Counted from the first letter of the stretch, positions 1-10,089 are shown. The stretch: 64,000 bases of DNA from Sulfitobacter sp. S190 (GCF_025141935.1 NZ_CP081120.1:1302001-1366000); one strand, 5' to 3'. Translations and numbers: made by a program. Notes: generated by a model from the sequence alone, not told the origin.

Positions 1-554
1 ATTTCGGTATCGACATAACCGGGGCAGAGCGCATTGAAGGTATAGGGCTTGCCGAGATATTCCTCGCTCAGGGCGCGGATCAGGCCAATCATGCCATGTT
101 TGGAAGCGGTATAGCACGCCGCCCCCGGCAGCCCGCGCAGACCGGCCATCGAGCTTACCGCGACCACACGCCCCCAATCCGTCTCGCGCATGGATTTCAG
201 GCTTTCGCGGATCGTCAGGAACGCCCCGTCCAGATTGGTCGCCATCATATCGCGCCAGAACGCCATGTCCGTCTTGTGCGCAGCTTTGCCCGTGGCGATG
301 CCGGCATTCGGTACGCAAATTTGGATCGGCCCGCGCGAGGCGACTGCGGCGGCGATGGTGTCGACCACCTCGTCCTCGTTTCGCACGTCCATTGCAACGC
401 CGTGCAGCGTGTCGCCTGCCACATCGTCAAGAACCGATTGCCGCCGCCCGGTGATTGTCACCTGCGCGCCTTGCTCTGCCAGCATTCTGGCAATGCCCAG
501 ACCGATACCGGTGCCGCCGCCGGTGACCAACGCGTGTTTTCCTGCCAGTGTCAT
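1..554 (-). CDS. SDR family oxidoreductase (partial, C-terminus outside window)
   Basis: Classical short-chain dehydrogenase/reductase; 184 residues are visible before the gene runs off the window. The N-terminus carries the cofactor motif TGGGTGIG (residues 11-18), an NAG motif near 83-85, a serine pair at 134-135 and the catalytic YTASK (Tyr148, Lys152), so it should be an active NAD(P)H-dependent alcohol/ketone oxidoreductase. The start is the ATG at 554, preceded by AAGGAGAAC. The substrate cannot be told from the sequence; 3-hydroxyacyl-CoA or 3-hydroxybutyrate dehydrogenases are among the possibilities. It diverges from the methyltransferase-like gene at 628. Confidence 0.9.
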   Translation of the reverse strand, partial: MTLAGKHALVTGGGTGIGLGIARMLAEQGAQVTITGRRQSVLDDVAGDTLHGVAMDVRNEDEVVDTIAAAVASRGPIQICVPNAGIATGKAAHKTDMAFWRDMMATNLDGAFLTIRESLKSMRETDWGRVVAVSSMAGLRGLPGAACYTASKHGMIGLIRALSEEYLGKPYTFNALCPGYVDTE

Positions 555-627
555 CTTGTTCTCCTTGGGTGTTTGCGACAGCTTATCGGGCGGGGGCGGG
601 CGCACAAGTTCAATAAGGAAGGTGCTG

Positions 628-1104
628 ATGGGTCTTTTGAAAGCGAACGGCATGACGCTGCAGAAGATGTTCGATCTGCCGCCTGTCTGGCTTGCGGGCG
701 CGCTGGTGCTGGTGTGGGCCGTGGCACGGGTCACGTCGCCGGACAGTCCGCATCCGGCAGCCATGCTGGTTGGGGCCGTACTGGTGGGCGCAGGCGTTGC
801 GTTGATGGTTGCGGCCATCGCGGCATTTCGAAGGCACGATACGACCGTGGTGCCGCACCAGACGCCGGACGCGTTGATCACCGACGGCATTTTTGCGTGG
901 ACGCGCAATCCGATCTATCTGGGTGATGTGCTGGTGCTGGCCGGAGCGGTCTGCGGGTGGGCAGCATGGGCCGCGGTGCCGGTGATTCCCGCTTTCATCT
1001 GGATTGTTCAAAGACGCTTTATTGCGCCCGAAGAAGCGCGCATGAAACAAAGTTTCGGGGCCGCATTCGCGGCATACGTCGAAAAAACCGGCAGATGGGT
1101 CTGA
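628..1104 (+). CDS. Isoprenylcysteine carboxyl methyltransferase-like membrane protein
   Basis: A 158-residue integral membrane protein of the ICMT/phospholipid N-methyltransferase superfamily. There are hydrophobic segments near residues 17-33, 45-65 and 105-135, and the family's C-terminal SAM-binding signature is recognisable in ITDGIFAWTRNPIYLGD followed by a PEEARMKQ stretch. The start at 628 follows AAGGAAGG; an in-frame ATG at 652 is the alternative. Bacterial members methylate unknown small or lipid substrates, so no substrate is assigned. It is divergent from the SDR gene and 120 bases before pntA, to which it may or may not be cotranscribed. Confidence 0.75.
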   Translation: MGLLKANGMTLQKMFDLPPVWLAGALVLVWAVARVTSPDSPHPAAMLVGAVLVGAGVALMVAAIAAFRRHDTTVVPHQTPDALITDGIFAWTRNPIYLGDVLVLAGAVCGWAAWAAVPVIPAFIWIVQRRFIAPEEARMKQSFGAAFAAYVEKTGRWV

Positions 1105-1224
1105 AATTCGGGCAGGACGCCACGTTTCTAGCGCTACCACTGCTTGTTTGTCAGGTTTTGCCGCGCTAGGTCAATTGGGACGACAAGCCAGTTTCGGCAC
1201 CAAGTGAATTTTGGGAGATTTTGA

Positions 1225-2805
1225 GTGAAGATCGGGACACCTAAAGAGGTATTCGAAGGCGAGGCCCGCGTGGCGATGACGCCCGACAGTGCCCTTCAGC
1301 TGCAAAAGCTGGGACACGAATGTGTCATTGAGACGGGCGCGGGTGCGTTGTCCGGGTTTGATGATCAGGCCTACAAGGATGCAGGCGTTGAAGTGGTCAA
1401 AACGGCCGCTGCCCTTTGGAAAGCTGCAGATGTAGTGGCCAAGGTGCGGGCCCCGAACGACGCCGAGATGAAGCGCCTGCGCGCAGGCCAGACGCTGATT
1501 TCGTTCTTCAGCCCCGTCGCGGACGAAGCAAAGATGCAGGCGGCCGCCAAGAAGGGCGCAACCGTGGTCGCGATGGAAATGATCCCGCGCATCAGCCGGG
1601 CGCAGAAGATGGATGCGCTGTCGTCGATGGCCAACATCGCCGGTTACCGCGCCGTGATCGAGGCAGGCAACAATTTCGGTCGCTTTTTCACCGGCCAGAT
1701 CACCGCTGCGGGCAAGGTACCACCGGCCAAGGTTCTGGTTGTCGGTGCCGGTGTCGCCGGGCTTGCCGCGATCGGCACATCGACCAGCCTTGGCGCGATC
1801 ACGCTGGCCTTTGACGTGCGGCCCGAAGTGGCCGAACAGGTCGAATCGATGGGCGCGGAGTTTGTCTATCTCGATTTCGAGGAAGAGCAGCAGGATGGCT
1901 CCTCCTCGGGGGGGTATGCCTCCGTATCGAGCCCCGAGTTCCGCGAAGCGCAGCTTGCCAAATTCCGCGAGCTGGCGCCCGATGTCGATATCGTTATCAC
2001 GACAGCGTTGATCCCGAACCGCGAAGCGCCCGAGCTTTGGACGGAAGACATGGTCGCCGCCATGAAGCCCGGATCGGTGATTGTCGATCTGGCGGCTGAA
2101 AAGGGTGGGAACTGCAAGCTGACCGTGATGGACGAGAAGATCGTCACCGACAACGGTGTCACCATCATCGGCTACACGGACTTTCCCAGCCGTATGGGCA
2201 CGCAGGCCTCGAGCCTCTATGCCACGAACATCCGCCATCTGATGACCGATCTTACGCCGGAGAAAGACGGCGTCATCGTGCATGACATGGAAGATGACGT
2301 CATTCGCGGGGCGACCATCGCCCATGACAAGGAAGTGACCTTCCCGCCGCCACCGCCCAAGGTCGCCGCGATTGCGGCAGCGCCCAAAAAGGAAGCGGTC
2401 AAGGAACCTACTCCGGAAGAAAAGCGTGCCGCGGAAGTGGCGGCTTTCAAGGCGCAGACCAAAAGTCAGGTTACCATGCTGGGCGCGGGTGCCGCGCTGG
2501 TGCTGGGTGTGGGTCTGATCCCCGGAATGCCCGCAAGCTTCATGCAGCACTTTATCGTTTTTGTGCTCAGCGTCTTCATCGGTTTCCAGGTGATCTGGAA
2601 CGTGGCCCATTCGCTGCACACGCCGCTGATGGCCGTGACCAATGCGATTTCGTCGATCATCATTCTGGGGGCGCTCATCCAGGTCGGTTCGACCAGTTGG
2701 CTGATCACGCTTTTGGCCGGTTTGGGCATCTTCATGGCGGCCGTAAACATTTTCGGCGGCTTCCTCGTCACCCGGCGCATGCTCGCCATGTTCCAGAAAT
2801 CCTGA
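1225..2805 (+). CDS. pntA: NAD(P) transhydrogenase subunit alpha
   Basis: Proton-translocating transhydrogenase alpha subunit, 526 residues, full length for the undivided form. Residues 1 to about 380 form the soluble NAD(H)-binding domain I with the [10 protein letters not shown] nucleotide-binding loop. A charged Pro/Ala/Lys linker near 375-410 is followed by four hydrophobic helices (about 415-525), the domain II part of the proton channel. The start is GTG at 1225, supported by GGGAG upstream and by the conserved MKIGTPKE beginning. With PntB it makes NADPH from NADH at the expense of the proton gradient. pntB starts 13 bases downstream, so they form one operon. Confidence 0.97.
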   Translation: MKIGTPKEVFEGEARVAMTPDSALQLQKLGHECVIETGAGALSGFDDQAYKDAGVEVVKTAAALWKAADVVAKVRAPNDAEMKRLRAGQTLISFFSPVADEAKMQAAAKKGATVVAMEMIPRISRAQKMDALSSMANIAGYRAVIEAGNNFGRFFTGQITAAGKVPPAKVLVVGAGVAGLAAIGTSTSLGAITLAFDVRPEVAEQVESMGAEFVYLDFEEEQQDGSSSGGYASVSSPEFREAQLAKFRELAPDVDIVITTALIPNREAPELWTEDMVAAMKPGSVIVDLAAEKGGNCKLTVMDEKIVTDNGVTIIGYTDFPSRMGTQASSLYATNIRHLMTDLTPEKDGVIVHDMEDDVIRGATIAHDKEVTFPPPPPKVAAIAAAPKKEAVKEPTPEEKRAAEVAAFKAQTKSQVTMLGAGAALVLGVGLIPGMPASFMQHFIVFVLSVFIGFQVIWNVAHSLHTPLMAVTNAISSIIILGALIQVGSTSWLITLLAGLGIFMAAVNIFGGFLVTRRMLAMFQKS

Positions 2806-2818
2806 GGGGCCTCGTCTG

Positions 2819-4339
2819 ATGGAAAACGCATTTACAATTGCGGCCTACGTTGTTGCCGCCATTCTTTTCATCCTGTCGCTGGGTGGCCTGTCGGGTCAGG
2901 AAAGCGCCAAGCGGGCTGTTTGGTACGGCATCGTCGGCATGGCGATTGCCGTGCTGGCGACATTGGTGGGCCCCGGATCGGGCCTGTGGCTGGCGTCTTT
3001 GGTGCTGATCGCGGGTGGTGCTGCGGTGGGCTACCAACTGGCCACCAAGGTCGAGATGACCCAGATGCCGGAGCTGGTCGCGATCATGCACAGCCTCGTC
3101 GGCCTTGCTGCGGTGTTCGTGGGCTTCAACGCGGACCTGATGATCAACTACATCGGCGATCTATACGCGACGCAGGGGCTCGTTTTGGGGGCGGTTGCGG
3201 ACGACGGTGTCACAGCCGTGGGCCTGCCCAAAGAGGCCTATGAAGGGCTGTCGTCCTTCGGTCAGCTGATTGCCAAGAAATCGGGCGTCGAGATCGGTAT
3301 CCTCCGGGTCGAGCTGGTTCTGGGCATCTGGATCGGTGCCGTGACCTTCACAGGGTCTGTCATCGCCTACGCAAAACTGGCTGGCAATTCATCCAAGCTG
3401 CCGTTCGAGATCGATACCGGTGCCAAGCAACTGCCCGGCGGGCACATGCTGAACGCCGGTGCGGCGGCCGCCTCGGCGGTGCTGGCGGTGATGTATATGT
3501 CGGGCGCGGGGTCTTGGACGCTGGTGTTGCTGACGCTGCTGGCGCTGTTCATCGGCTACCACCTGATCATGGGCATCGGCGGCGCGGACATGCCGGTCGT
3601 TGTGTCGATGCTCAACAGCTATTCGGGTTGGGCAGCCGCCGCGATCGGCTTCAGCCTTGGCAACGATCTGCTGATCGTCGTGGGCGCGCTGGTCGGCTCC
3701 TCGGGGGCGATCCTCAGCTACATCATGTGCAAAGCGATGAACCGTTCGTTTGTGTCGGTCATTCTGGGCGGCTGGGGCGGTGCGGCCAAAGGCGAGCAGA
3801 TGGCCGTCGAGGGCGAACAGGTCGCCATCGAAGCTGACGGTGTGGCACAGGCGCTCAACGACGCGGACAGTGTCATCATCATCCCCGGCTACGGCATGGC
3901 GGTTGCACAGGCGCAGGGCGCGGTCAGCGAACTGGTCAAGAAGCTGCGCGCCAAGGGCAAGAATGTGCGGTTCGCCATTCACCCTGTCGCGGGGCGCTTG
4001 CCGGGGCACATGAACGTGCTGCTGGCGGAGGCCAAAGTGCCCTATGACATCGTGATGGAGATGGACGAGATCAACGATGATTTCCCCGATACGGACGTCG
4101 CCATCGTGATCGGCTCCAACGACATCGTGAACCCCGCAGCGCAGGAAGACCCCAACAGCCCCATCGCCGGCATGCCGGTGCTCGAGTGCTGGAAGGCAAA
4201 GACCGTCTTTGTGTCCAAACGGGGTCAGGGCACCGGCTATTCCGGTATCGAAAACCCGCTGTTCTTCAAGGACAACACGCGGATGTTCTACGGGGATGCG
4301 AAGGCGTCGCTGGACAAGCTGCTGCCGCTGATCGACTGA
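2819..4339 (+). CDS. pntB: NAD(P) transhydrogenase subunit beta
   Basis: Transhydrogenase beta subunit, 506 residues, somewhat longer than the roughly 460 of E. coli because of an insert in the N-terminal membrane half. About nine hydrophobic segments fill residues 1-290 (domain II). The C-terminal third is the NADP(H)-binding domain III, with the [10 protein letters not shown] nucleotide loop near residue 357 and the conserved [15 protein letters not shown] stretch. It follows pntA closely and is followed by a clear intrinsic terminator, so pntAB ends here. It pairs with PntA in the cytoplasmic membrane. Confidence 0.97.
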   Translation: MENAFTIAAYVVAAILFILSLGGLSGQESAKRAVWYGIVGMAIAVLATLVGPGSGLWLASLVLIAGGAAVGYQLATKVEMTQMPELVAIMHSLVGLAAVFVGFNADLMINYIGDLYATQGLVLGAVADDGVTAVGLPKEAYEGLSSFGQLIAKKSGVEIGILRVELVLGIWIGAVTFTGSVIAYAKLAGNSSKLPFEIDTGAKQLPGGHMLNAGAAAASAVLAVMYMSGAGSWTLVLLTLLALFIGYHLIMGIGGADMPVVVSMLNSYSGWAAAAIGFSLGNDLLIVVGALVGSSGAILSYIMCKAMNRSFVSVILGGWGGAAKGEQMAVEGEQVAIEADGVAQALNDADSVIIIPGYGMAVAQAQGAVSELVKKLRAKGKNVRFAIHPVAGRLPGHMNVLLAEAKVPYDIVMEMDEINDDFPDTDVAIVIGSNDIVNPAAQEDPNSPIAGMPVLECWKAKTVFVSKRGQGTGYSGIENPLFFKDNTRMFYGDAKASLDKLLPLID

Positions 4340-4357
4340 TCATCGGTGTTTCTCTCG

Positions 4358-4391
4358 AAAGGGGCCGGGGCATATGCTTCCGGCCCTTTTT
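4358..4391 (+). terminator. Intrinsic terminator after pntB
   Basis: A GC-rich stem (AAAGGGGCCGG pairing with CCGGCCCTTT, one bulged G) closes a loop around GGCATATGCTT and ends in five T residues. It starts 18 bases after the pntB stop and separates pntAB from the convergent flavodoxin-like gene. Confidence 0.8.
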
Positions 4392-4411
4392 CATGCGCGG
4401 GCTTCCGATGC

Positions 4412-4978
4412 CTAATTGAGCTTGTGCGCCAGCTGCGCGATGCGCACGCCGTAGTCATGGGCGCTTTGCCAATCGCCTTCGGGCAGGGGGTCTTCCGGCA
4501 GCGCCGCGGGCGCGGCGACCGCCATGGCACCCTGATTGCCGCCGGTCCAGTTGCGGTTTTGGGGGCTGCGGTCAGGGTCGCTGGCGGGCAACTGGCCCAG
4601 GCTGACCCAGAGCATACCGTGTTGCGCGGCGAGGGTCATGAACGCCATCAGCGTGGCGAATTTATCGCCGTTGATACTGGCCGAGGTGGTAAATCCGCCT
4701 GCGAGTTTGTCCTGCCAGCGGCGCGCGTCCCAGCGGCCCGAACTGTCGTCGGCCAATCGCTTCATCTGCCATGCAGGGCCGCCCATGTAGGTGGGGCTGC
4801 CGAAAACGATGGCATCCGCTGCATCAAGCGCCGCCCAGCCGCCATCGGGGAGCGATCCGTCCGCGCCCAGACGCCACAACCGCGCCTCTGCCACCGTTGC
4901 CGCGCCTGATCGGACCGCTTCTGCCTGATGAACCGTGTGTCCCATGCCCGAGAAATAGACGATTTCAATGCGTGCCAT
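4412..4978 (-). CDS. Flavodoxin family protein (WrbA/NAD(P)H-quinone reductase-like)
   Basis: A 188-residue flavodoxin-fold protein. The N-terminal strand and FMN phosphate loop read IEIVYFSGMGHTVHQ, the second FMN loop is FGSPTYMGGPAWQMK, and GGFTTSASINGDK matches the third. These are the features of the WrbA-type NAD(P)H:quinone oxidoreductase group. The ATG at 4978 fits the family N-terminus and has AAAGGGA upstream; reading further upstream only adds a low-complexity leader. It lies 19 bases after the MATE exporter gene on the same strand, so the pair is probably one transcription unit, perhaps linked to redox-active drug stress. Confidence 0.88.
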   Translation of the reverse strand: MARIEIVYFSGMGHTVHQAEAVRSGAATVAEARLWRLGADGSLPDGGWAALDAADAIVFGSPTYMGGPAWQMKRLADDSSGRWDARRWQDKLAGGFTTSASINGDKFATLMAFMTLAAQHGMLWVSLGQLPASDPDRSPQNRNWTGGNQGAMAVAAPAALPEDPLPEGDWQSAHDYGVRIAQLAHKLN

Positions 4979-4997
4979 GCCGGTCCCTTTGTTTGTA

Positions 4998-6419
4998 TCA
5001 CCCGGCAGAGTGTGTGCGATGTGCCGCGAAGGATACAAGGCCCGTCTCCACGCGGTTCAGGCCCGTCGCACGTGTTGCGACGAGAGACCCCCAAGCGCTG
5101 AGCACGTTGGCGAGCACGGCCGCGGCCACAATGCCCGCAAAGCCTGCGGTCAGCGCCCCGATCCACGCGAGCGGCAGGTAGATGACAAAGATCCGACCGA
5201 GGCTGAGGCCCATAGACCAGATCGGTTTGTCGCGGGCGTTCATCGCGGCATTGGCGGTCACCAGAAATCCGTAGCCGAACAGGGAGGCCCCGACCCACCG
5301 CAAATACGTCGCAGCGAAGGCACGGTCGTCCTCGCCCGAGGTAAACAGACCCGCAATGGGATCGGCAAACAGCGCAAGCACGGCTGCGACGAGCACCCCG
5401 TAACCGGTGCAGAACCAGAACGCGACATGGGTGGTATCCTGGGCGCGGTCCTGTTTTTCGGCACCCCAATTCTGCCCCACGACAGGTCCGATGCCTGCAG
5501 ACAGGGCCAAGAGCGGCACCAGCGCCACCGATTGCACCCGCGTGGCGGCACCAAAGCCCGCAACGGCCGCTTCGCCGACGGTTGCCACCGCAGCGGTCAC
5601 CAAAGCCATGCCCGCAGGATTGATCGCGTTCGAAAAAGCCGCAGGCAGGCCGACGTTCAGGATCTTGCGGGCTGACGCCATCAAGCCGTCGAAAAGTTTA
5701 CCGCACCATCCGAGCATACCGCGCCGCCACGCGATGTAGAGAGCCAGTATCACCGCCGCGATGCGCCCTGTCGCAGTGGCAACGGCAGCGCCCTGAACAC
5801 CGAGTTCCGGCAGCCCCCACATCCCGAAGATCAGCAGCGGATCCAGCACGACATTGACCACGGCGGCCAGCACCATGACGAAGGCCGACGTCAGACTGTC
5901 GCCATGGGCGCGGAACACCGCGTTGACGATCATCATGACCACCAGAAACGGAAAGCTCAGCGCCCAAAAAGGCATGTACTGTGCGATCTGCTCTGCGACA
6001 TCTTCACCGGCGCCCATCGCGCTGAAGATTAGGGGATATCCCAACCAGACGGCAATGGCAGTGACAAGCGCGCTGGCCAAACCGATCGCGATGGCGTGCA
6101 AGCCGAGCCGCCGGGTGGCCTCGCCGTCATCTCCGCGTCCGACACCCTGCGACAGGGCCGCGTTGGCGCCCGCGCTCAGCCCGATGCTGAGCGATGTGAT
6201 CGCATTGGTCACCGGATAAATAAACCCCACCGCAGCAAGTGCCGTCCCGCCGACCTGACCCAGAAAATAGGCATCGGCCAGCCCGACGCTGAGCACGGCG
6301 AGAATGCCGAAGCTCATCGGTGCCGACATTGACGCAAGCGCGCGCCAGACGGGCCCCTGTGTGAGGTCGCGCTGACCCTTCTTGGCGGAGCTTTCGGTAT
6401 CGTTTGCGGCGTCGGGCAC
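4998..6419 (-). CDS. MATE family efflux transporter
   Basis: Multidrug and toxin extrusion transporter with twelve predicted membrane helices in two similar halves (repeat starts near residues 25 and 245), about 473 residues, the usual family length. It exports cationic compounds in exchange for Na+ or H+. The start is placed at GTG 6419 (VPDAANDTE...) with AAGGA eight bases upstream. A longer open frame up to 6545 has no family counterpart and would overlap the divergent promoter region. The flavodoxin-like gene follows directly. The substrate cannot be predicted. Confidence 0.92.
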   Translation of the reverse strand: MPDAANDTESSAKKGQRDLTQGPVWRALASMSAPMSFGILAVLSVGLADAYFLGQVGGTALAAVGFIYPVTNAITSLSIGLSAGANAALSQGVGRGDDGEATRRLGLHAIAIGLASALVTAIAVWLGYPLIFSAMGAGEDVAEQIAQYMPFWALSFPFLVVMMIVNAVFRAHGDSLTSAFVMVLAAVVNVVLDPLLIFGMWGLPELGVQGAAVATATGRIAAVILALYIAWRRGMLGWCGKLFDGLMASARKILNVGLPAAFSNAINPAGMALVTAAVATVGEAAVAGFGAATRVQSVALVPLLALSAGIGPVVGQNWGAEKQDRAQDTTHVAFWFCTGYGVLVAAVLALFADPIAGLFTSGEDDRAFAATYLRWVGASLFGYGFLVTANAAMNARDKPIWSMGLSLGRIFVIYLPLAWIGALTAGFAGIVAAAVLANVLSAWGSLVATRATGLNRVETGLVSFAAHRTHSAG

Positions 6420-6615
6420 GGCATATTCCTTTCGGGGCGATACCCGCGAGCTAGGGCCGCGTGGCGCAGTGCCAAGGGGGCGCGCGCTTTCCGATAGGTG
6501 GAAAAGTGTGCAACGGTATGCGTTTATTGTCTTTGCGAACAGCACTTCTACGTTGTTCCGGGTCCGGTGGGTGCGGCATCAAGGGCGCAAACACGCAATC
6601 AAGAAAGGCCGCTTT

Positions 6616-7905
6616 ATGGCGCCCATCGCCGATCATCCCCTGCGCTATGCCCTGACGGGCGAATTGCACGCGCGGCCATTCCCCAATGTGTCGGCTCCGC
6701 AGGTCGTGGCATATGTCGCGATCAAACAGGCCGGAGACGCCGCTGCCCGCGACCGCGACCGCAGCGAAGACGTGGCGCATTTGACGCGGCTGCTCAAGCA
6801 TTACGGTGCCCCTTTGCCGGATGCGGATGCGACCCACTATTATGGCGCGATGGGCAAATATTGGCTGAAGTGGGAGCAGCACACTGAGTTTGTGACCTAC
6901 ACAGCCTTCAGCGAAGACCTGAGCGCGCGTCCCTTTGACCCCGCGGAATTTGACGTCTTTCCCGACCATTGGCTTGATTCCACGCCCGGGCAAAGGCTGA
7001 CCTCGGCGTTATTGCGGCTGATGCCGTCGCCGGAAAACCCCGATCAGACGAAGGCCACGCTGCGCGAATGGTTCGTGCCCGAAAGCCTTGCCGCGGCCGA
7101 AGTGCTGGATGGCGCTGCGGTGGTGGCGACCGACTTCAGGATCGATCCGGGCGGCCACATGCGGTTCGCGGTGTTTGTGCCCGGCGATACGGGCGTGCGC
7201 CGCGTCGGGCGGATCATCCAGCGTCTGCTCGAAATCGAGACTTACAAGACGATGTCGATGCTCGGCTTTGCGCTGACCCGCGAGATCAGCCCCAAGGTGG
7301 GCGAGATGGACCGGCAGCTGAGCGACCTGATGGGAAAGATGAGCGCGCAGGAATTGCGGGCGGAAACCACGCTTGATTCCCTGCTGGACGTGTCGGTGGA
7401 GCTGGAAGCGACCGTGGCCAAGACATCGTTCCGGTTTGCGGGTACGGCGGCCTATAAGGCTATTGTCTATCAGCGGATCGAAGCGCTGCGCGAGGCGCGG
7501 TTCGAGGGCATTCAGGGCTTCGGCGAATTCATGATGCGCCGGTACGAGCCTGCGATGCGGACTGTTGTTTCGATGGAAACGCGGCTGCAACGCATGGCAG
7601 CGCGCGCGTTGCGCGCGTCGGACCTGTTGCGCACGCGGGTGGATGTCGAACGGTCCGCGCAAAACCAGGCCATTTTGGAGAGCATGGACAAACGCGCGGA
7701 TTTGCAGCTGCGGCTCCAGCACACGGTCGAGGGTCTGTCCGTCGTCGCCATCAGCTACTATGCCGTATCGCTGGCGGGCTATCTTCTGTACCCGCTGACC
7801 GAGGTCACAGGGCTCAGCAAGGGGCTGCTTACCGCGATTGTCACATTGCCGGTTGTGTTGCTGGTCTGGGCGGCAGTGCGGCGGGTGCGCCGCAAACTGG
7901 GATAA
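6616..7905 (+). CDS. DUF3422 family membrane protein
   Basis: A 429-residue protein of the DUF3422 family, common in alpha- and betaproteobacteria and of unknown function. The family opening (HPLRYALTGELHARPFP) is clear. The long middle is mostly helical with charged heptad-like stretches (about 230-370), and two membrane helices lie near residues 375-395 and 403-420, so the bulk is probably cytoplasmic and tethered at the C-terminus. The start at ATG 6616 is supported by AAGAAAGG. It is divergent from the MATE gene and closed by a strong terminator, so it appears monocistronic. Confidence 0.87.
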   Translation: MAPIADHPLRYALTGELHARPFPNVSAPQVVAYVAIKQAGDAAARDRDRSEDVAHLTRLLKHYGAPLPDADATHYYGAMGKYWLKWEQHTEFVTYTAFSEDLSARPFDPAEFDVFPDHWLDSTPGQRLTSALLRLMPSPENPDQTKATLREWFVPESLAAAEVLDGAAVVATDFRIDPGGHMRFAVFVPGDTGVRRVGRIIQRLLEIETYKTMSMLGFALTREISPKVGEMDRQLSDLMGKMSAQELRAETTLDSLLDVSVELEATVAKTSFRFAGTAAYKAIVYQRIEALREARFEGIQGFGEFMMRRYEPAMRTVVSMETRLQRMAARALRASDLLRTRVDVERSAQNQAILESMDKRADLQLRLQHTVEGLSVVAISYYAVSLAGYLLYPLTEVTGLSKGLLTAIVTLPVVLLVWAAVRRVRRKLG

Positions 7906-7910
7906 CGGCC

Positions 7911-7944
7911 AAAAAAATGCGCAGCGGTGAGGCTGCGCATTTTC
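7911..7944. terminator. Bidirectional intrinsic terminator
   Basis: Perfect 12-bp stem AAAATGCGCAGC / GCTGCGCATTTT (7914-7925 with 7932-7943) around a GGTGAG loop. Read on minus it ends in seven T residues, so it best serves the peptide ABC operon; on plus it closes the DUF3422 gene. Confidence 0.9.
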
Positions 7945-7964
7945 GGGGTAGGTGTGGGGGCCGA

Positions 7965-8963
7965 TCAACGGCCCCGGATGCGCGGGTCAAGCGCGTCGCG
8001 CAGACCGTCCCCGAGGTAATTCACCCCCAGAACGGTCAGAGAGATCAGAACACCCGGGAGCAAGACCCGTTCGGGATATTCCTGCATGCGCGGTACGGCG
8101 TCTGACAACAGCTTGCCCCACGTCGGGAAGTCGGACGGAAACCCGACACCCAGAAACGACAGCGCCGATTCCGTGATGATTGCCGTGGCAAGACCCAGTG
8201 TCGCCGACACCATGATCGGAGAGATCACATTCGGCAGCAGGTGCCGGGAGATGATCCGTGTCGACGTGGTCCCGATCGAGCGGGCGGCGAGGATGAATTC
8301 GCGTTCCTTTAGCGCCAGAATATCGCCGCGCACGATCCGGGCCGTCTGCATCCACGAGGTGAGGCCGATAACGGCGACGATCAGGATGAACATACCGCCC
8401 TCGGGGCCGAAGTTGGCGCGCAGCGGCTGGCGGAACAGCGTCACCGCCACCAGCAGCAGCGGCAGGATCGGCAGTGAGAGCACCAGATCGGTAAACCGCA
8501 TCAGCCAGAAATCGGCTTTCTTGAAGTATCCCGAAATCACGCCGATGGCGGTGCCGATGATCAGGGCCAGCAGCATCGCGGCCCAGCCCACCGCCATGGA
8601 GGTGCGCCCGCCCGCAATCAGTTGTGCCATGATATCGCGGCCAAGATTGTCGGTGCCCAGCGGATGCGCCCAGCCGGCATTGGCCTCGCCGTTCCAGATC
8701 AGCGTGTAGATCGGGCGCCAGTCCTTGTTGCGGATGTCCAGCTTCTTGGGGTCGATGTCCCAGATATAGGGGCCCAGAAGCACGGCAAGCGTGATGAACA
8801 GCAGAAAGCCCCCGCCGAACATCGCTCCCTTGTGTTTACGAAACTGGTCCCACACGTCTCGCCATTGGCTGCGCGGCGGTTTCTGAGGCTCCTTGTCCTG
8901 AAGCGCGCCCAGCGTTTCGATATCGGCCTCGATGGGGCTTGCGGGGATCGGTTGCTCAGTCAT
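7965..8963 (-). CDS. Peptide ABC transporter permease (DppC/OppC-like)
   Basis: Second inner-membrane permease of a dipeptide/oligopeptide (nickel) type ABC importer, 332 residues. An N-terminal cytoplasmic segment is followed by six hydrophobic helices. The EAA coupling region reads around SIGTTSTRIISRHLLPN, followed by the typical ESALSFLGVGFP and WGKLLSDA sequences. It forms a heterodimeric channel with the product of 8956-10023, whose stop codon it overlaps by eight bases. It is the last gene of the minus-strand unit and ends next to a terminator. Confidence 0.94.
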   Translation of the reverse strand: MTEQPIPASPIEADIETLGALQDKEPQKPPRSQWRDVWDQFRKHKGAMFGGGFLLFITLAVLLGPYIWDIDPKKLDIRNKDWRPIYTLIWNGEANAGWAHPLGTDNLGRDIMAQLIAGGRTSMAVGWAAMLLALIIGTAIGVISGYFKKADFWLMRFTDLVLSLPILPLLLVAVTLFRQPLRANFGPEGGMFILIVAVIGLTSWMQTARIVRGDILALKEREFILAARSIGTTSTRIISRHLLPNVISPIMVSATLGLATAIITESALSFLGVGFPSDFPTWGKLLSDAVPRMQEYPERVLLPGVLISLTVLGVNYLGDGLRDALDPRIRGR

Positions 8964-10023
8964 AGCGGATCCTCGGGTCGAGAACGCCGTACAGAATATC
9001 GGCGATCAGGTTGAACAGGACGATCAGGATGGCGAAGATGAAGGTCAGTGTCATGACCATCGGGATGTCGTTGGCAAAAAGTGCCGTCAGCAAAAGCTGC
9101 CCGATGCCGTTCACCTTGAACACGTTCTCGGTGATGATGGCGCCCCCGAAAATGGCGGGCATCCCCAGCGCGATCACGGTGACCACGGGGATCATCGAAT
9201 TGCGCAGCACGTGCACCATGACCACGACGCTTTCGCGCAGGCCCTTGGCACGGGCGGTGCGCACGTAATCCTGATTGAGATTGTCGAGCATTGCGCCGCG
9301 CATGTAGCGGCTGATCTGTGCGGTGGTCTGCAACGCCAGCACCATGACCGGCATGATCATCTGCATGAACTGGACCTTGAAGCTGGCCCAATCGGTCACG
9401 ACGTGGGTCGTGTCGTAGATCGAGGGCAACCACCCCAGATAGACTGAAAAGATCACGATCAGCAGGGGACCGGTGAAAAACGGCGGGATCGAGAAGCCGA
9501 TCATGGTGATAAAAGTCCCCGCCTGATCGAATACCGAATAGTGACGGTAGGCCGAATAGATGCCGATCGGAATGGCGATCAGGATGCCGACGATATAGCT
9601 CAGCCCGACCACCCAGAGGGTCTGCGGCATACGCTGGATCACGATGTCCATGACGGGGCTGCGGGTCTGCCAGCTGATCACGCGTTGCTGGTTGACCAGC
9701 GCGCCGGTGTCGGGGTCGACGACCTTGCTGAACGATGTGTCAGGCAGCCAACCCAGCAGGGCGCTGTCGCGTGTCAGATGGTCGATCAGAACCTGCGGTT
9801 CGACCACGAAGAACTGGTAGAGCCACTTGAGGTATTGGATGTGGATGGGTTGTCCGAGGCCAAGTGCCTCCCGCATCTTTTGTTTGACCTCGGGCGGCAC
9901 GGTCAACGGCACCTGCGCCATCGGGTCGCCGGGGGCCAGTTGCAGCAGCATGAAAATCACAAGGCTGATGAACAAAAGGGTGGGGATGGAAAGGACAAGT
10001 CGTCGGATGGTGAAATTCAGCAT
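8956..10023 (-). CDS. Peptide ABC transporter permease (DppB/OppB-like)
   Basis: First permease subunit, 355 residues, with the family opening (RRLVLSIPTLLFISLVIF) followed by LAPGDP. Helices and the conserved YVRTARAKGLRE coupling loop near residue 245 match the DppB group, and the GAIITENVF and VLDPRIRYD endings are also typical. It has a large periplasmic insert near residues 55-130. It lies 108 bases after the substrate-binding protein gene, separated by a hairpin that may lower its expression relative to that protein. Confidence 0.94.
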   Translation of the reverse strand: MLNFTIRRLVLSIPTLLFISLVIFMLLQLAPGDPMAQVPLTVPPEVKQKMREALGLGQPIHIQYLKWLYQFFVVEPQVLIDHLTRDSALLGWLPDTSFSKVVDPDTGALVNQQRVISWQTRSPVMDIVIQRMPQTLWVVGLSYIVGILIAIPIGIYSAYRHYSVFDQAGTFITMIGFSIPPFFTGPLLIVIFSVYLGWLPSIYDTTHVVTDWASFKVQFMQMIMPVMVLALQTTAQISRYMRGAMLDNLNQDYVRTARAKGLRESVVVMVHVLRNSMIPVVTVIALGMPAIFGGAIITENVFKVNGIGQLLLTALFANDIPMVMTLTFIFAILIVLFNLIADILYGVLDPRIRYD

Positions 10024-10059
10024 CGAGCGGCGCCTTTGATAGAACGGCTAAGGGGAAAA

Positions 10060-10089
10060 CACGGGGCGGAGTTGGTTTCCCGCCCCGTG
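10060..10089 (-). promoter_or_regulatory. Intercistronic stem-loop between binding protein and permease genes
   Basis: A perfect 10-bp stem CACGGGGCGG / CCGCCCCGTG with a 10-base loop lies in the 108-base gap. On the minus strand it is followed by TTTTCCCC, so it may be a leaky terminator or an mRNA 3' stabiliser. Such elements usually give more periplasmic binding protein than permease. Confidence 0.7.

Noticed and set aside
1171..2619. Long minus-strand open frame (482 codons) antisense to pntA
   Set aside because: Its composition is His/Arg/Gln-rich as in a shadow frame, with no recognisable domain, and pntA on the other strand is unambiguous. The same holds for frames antisense to mccB, nuoG and the RNase J gene.
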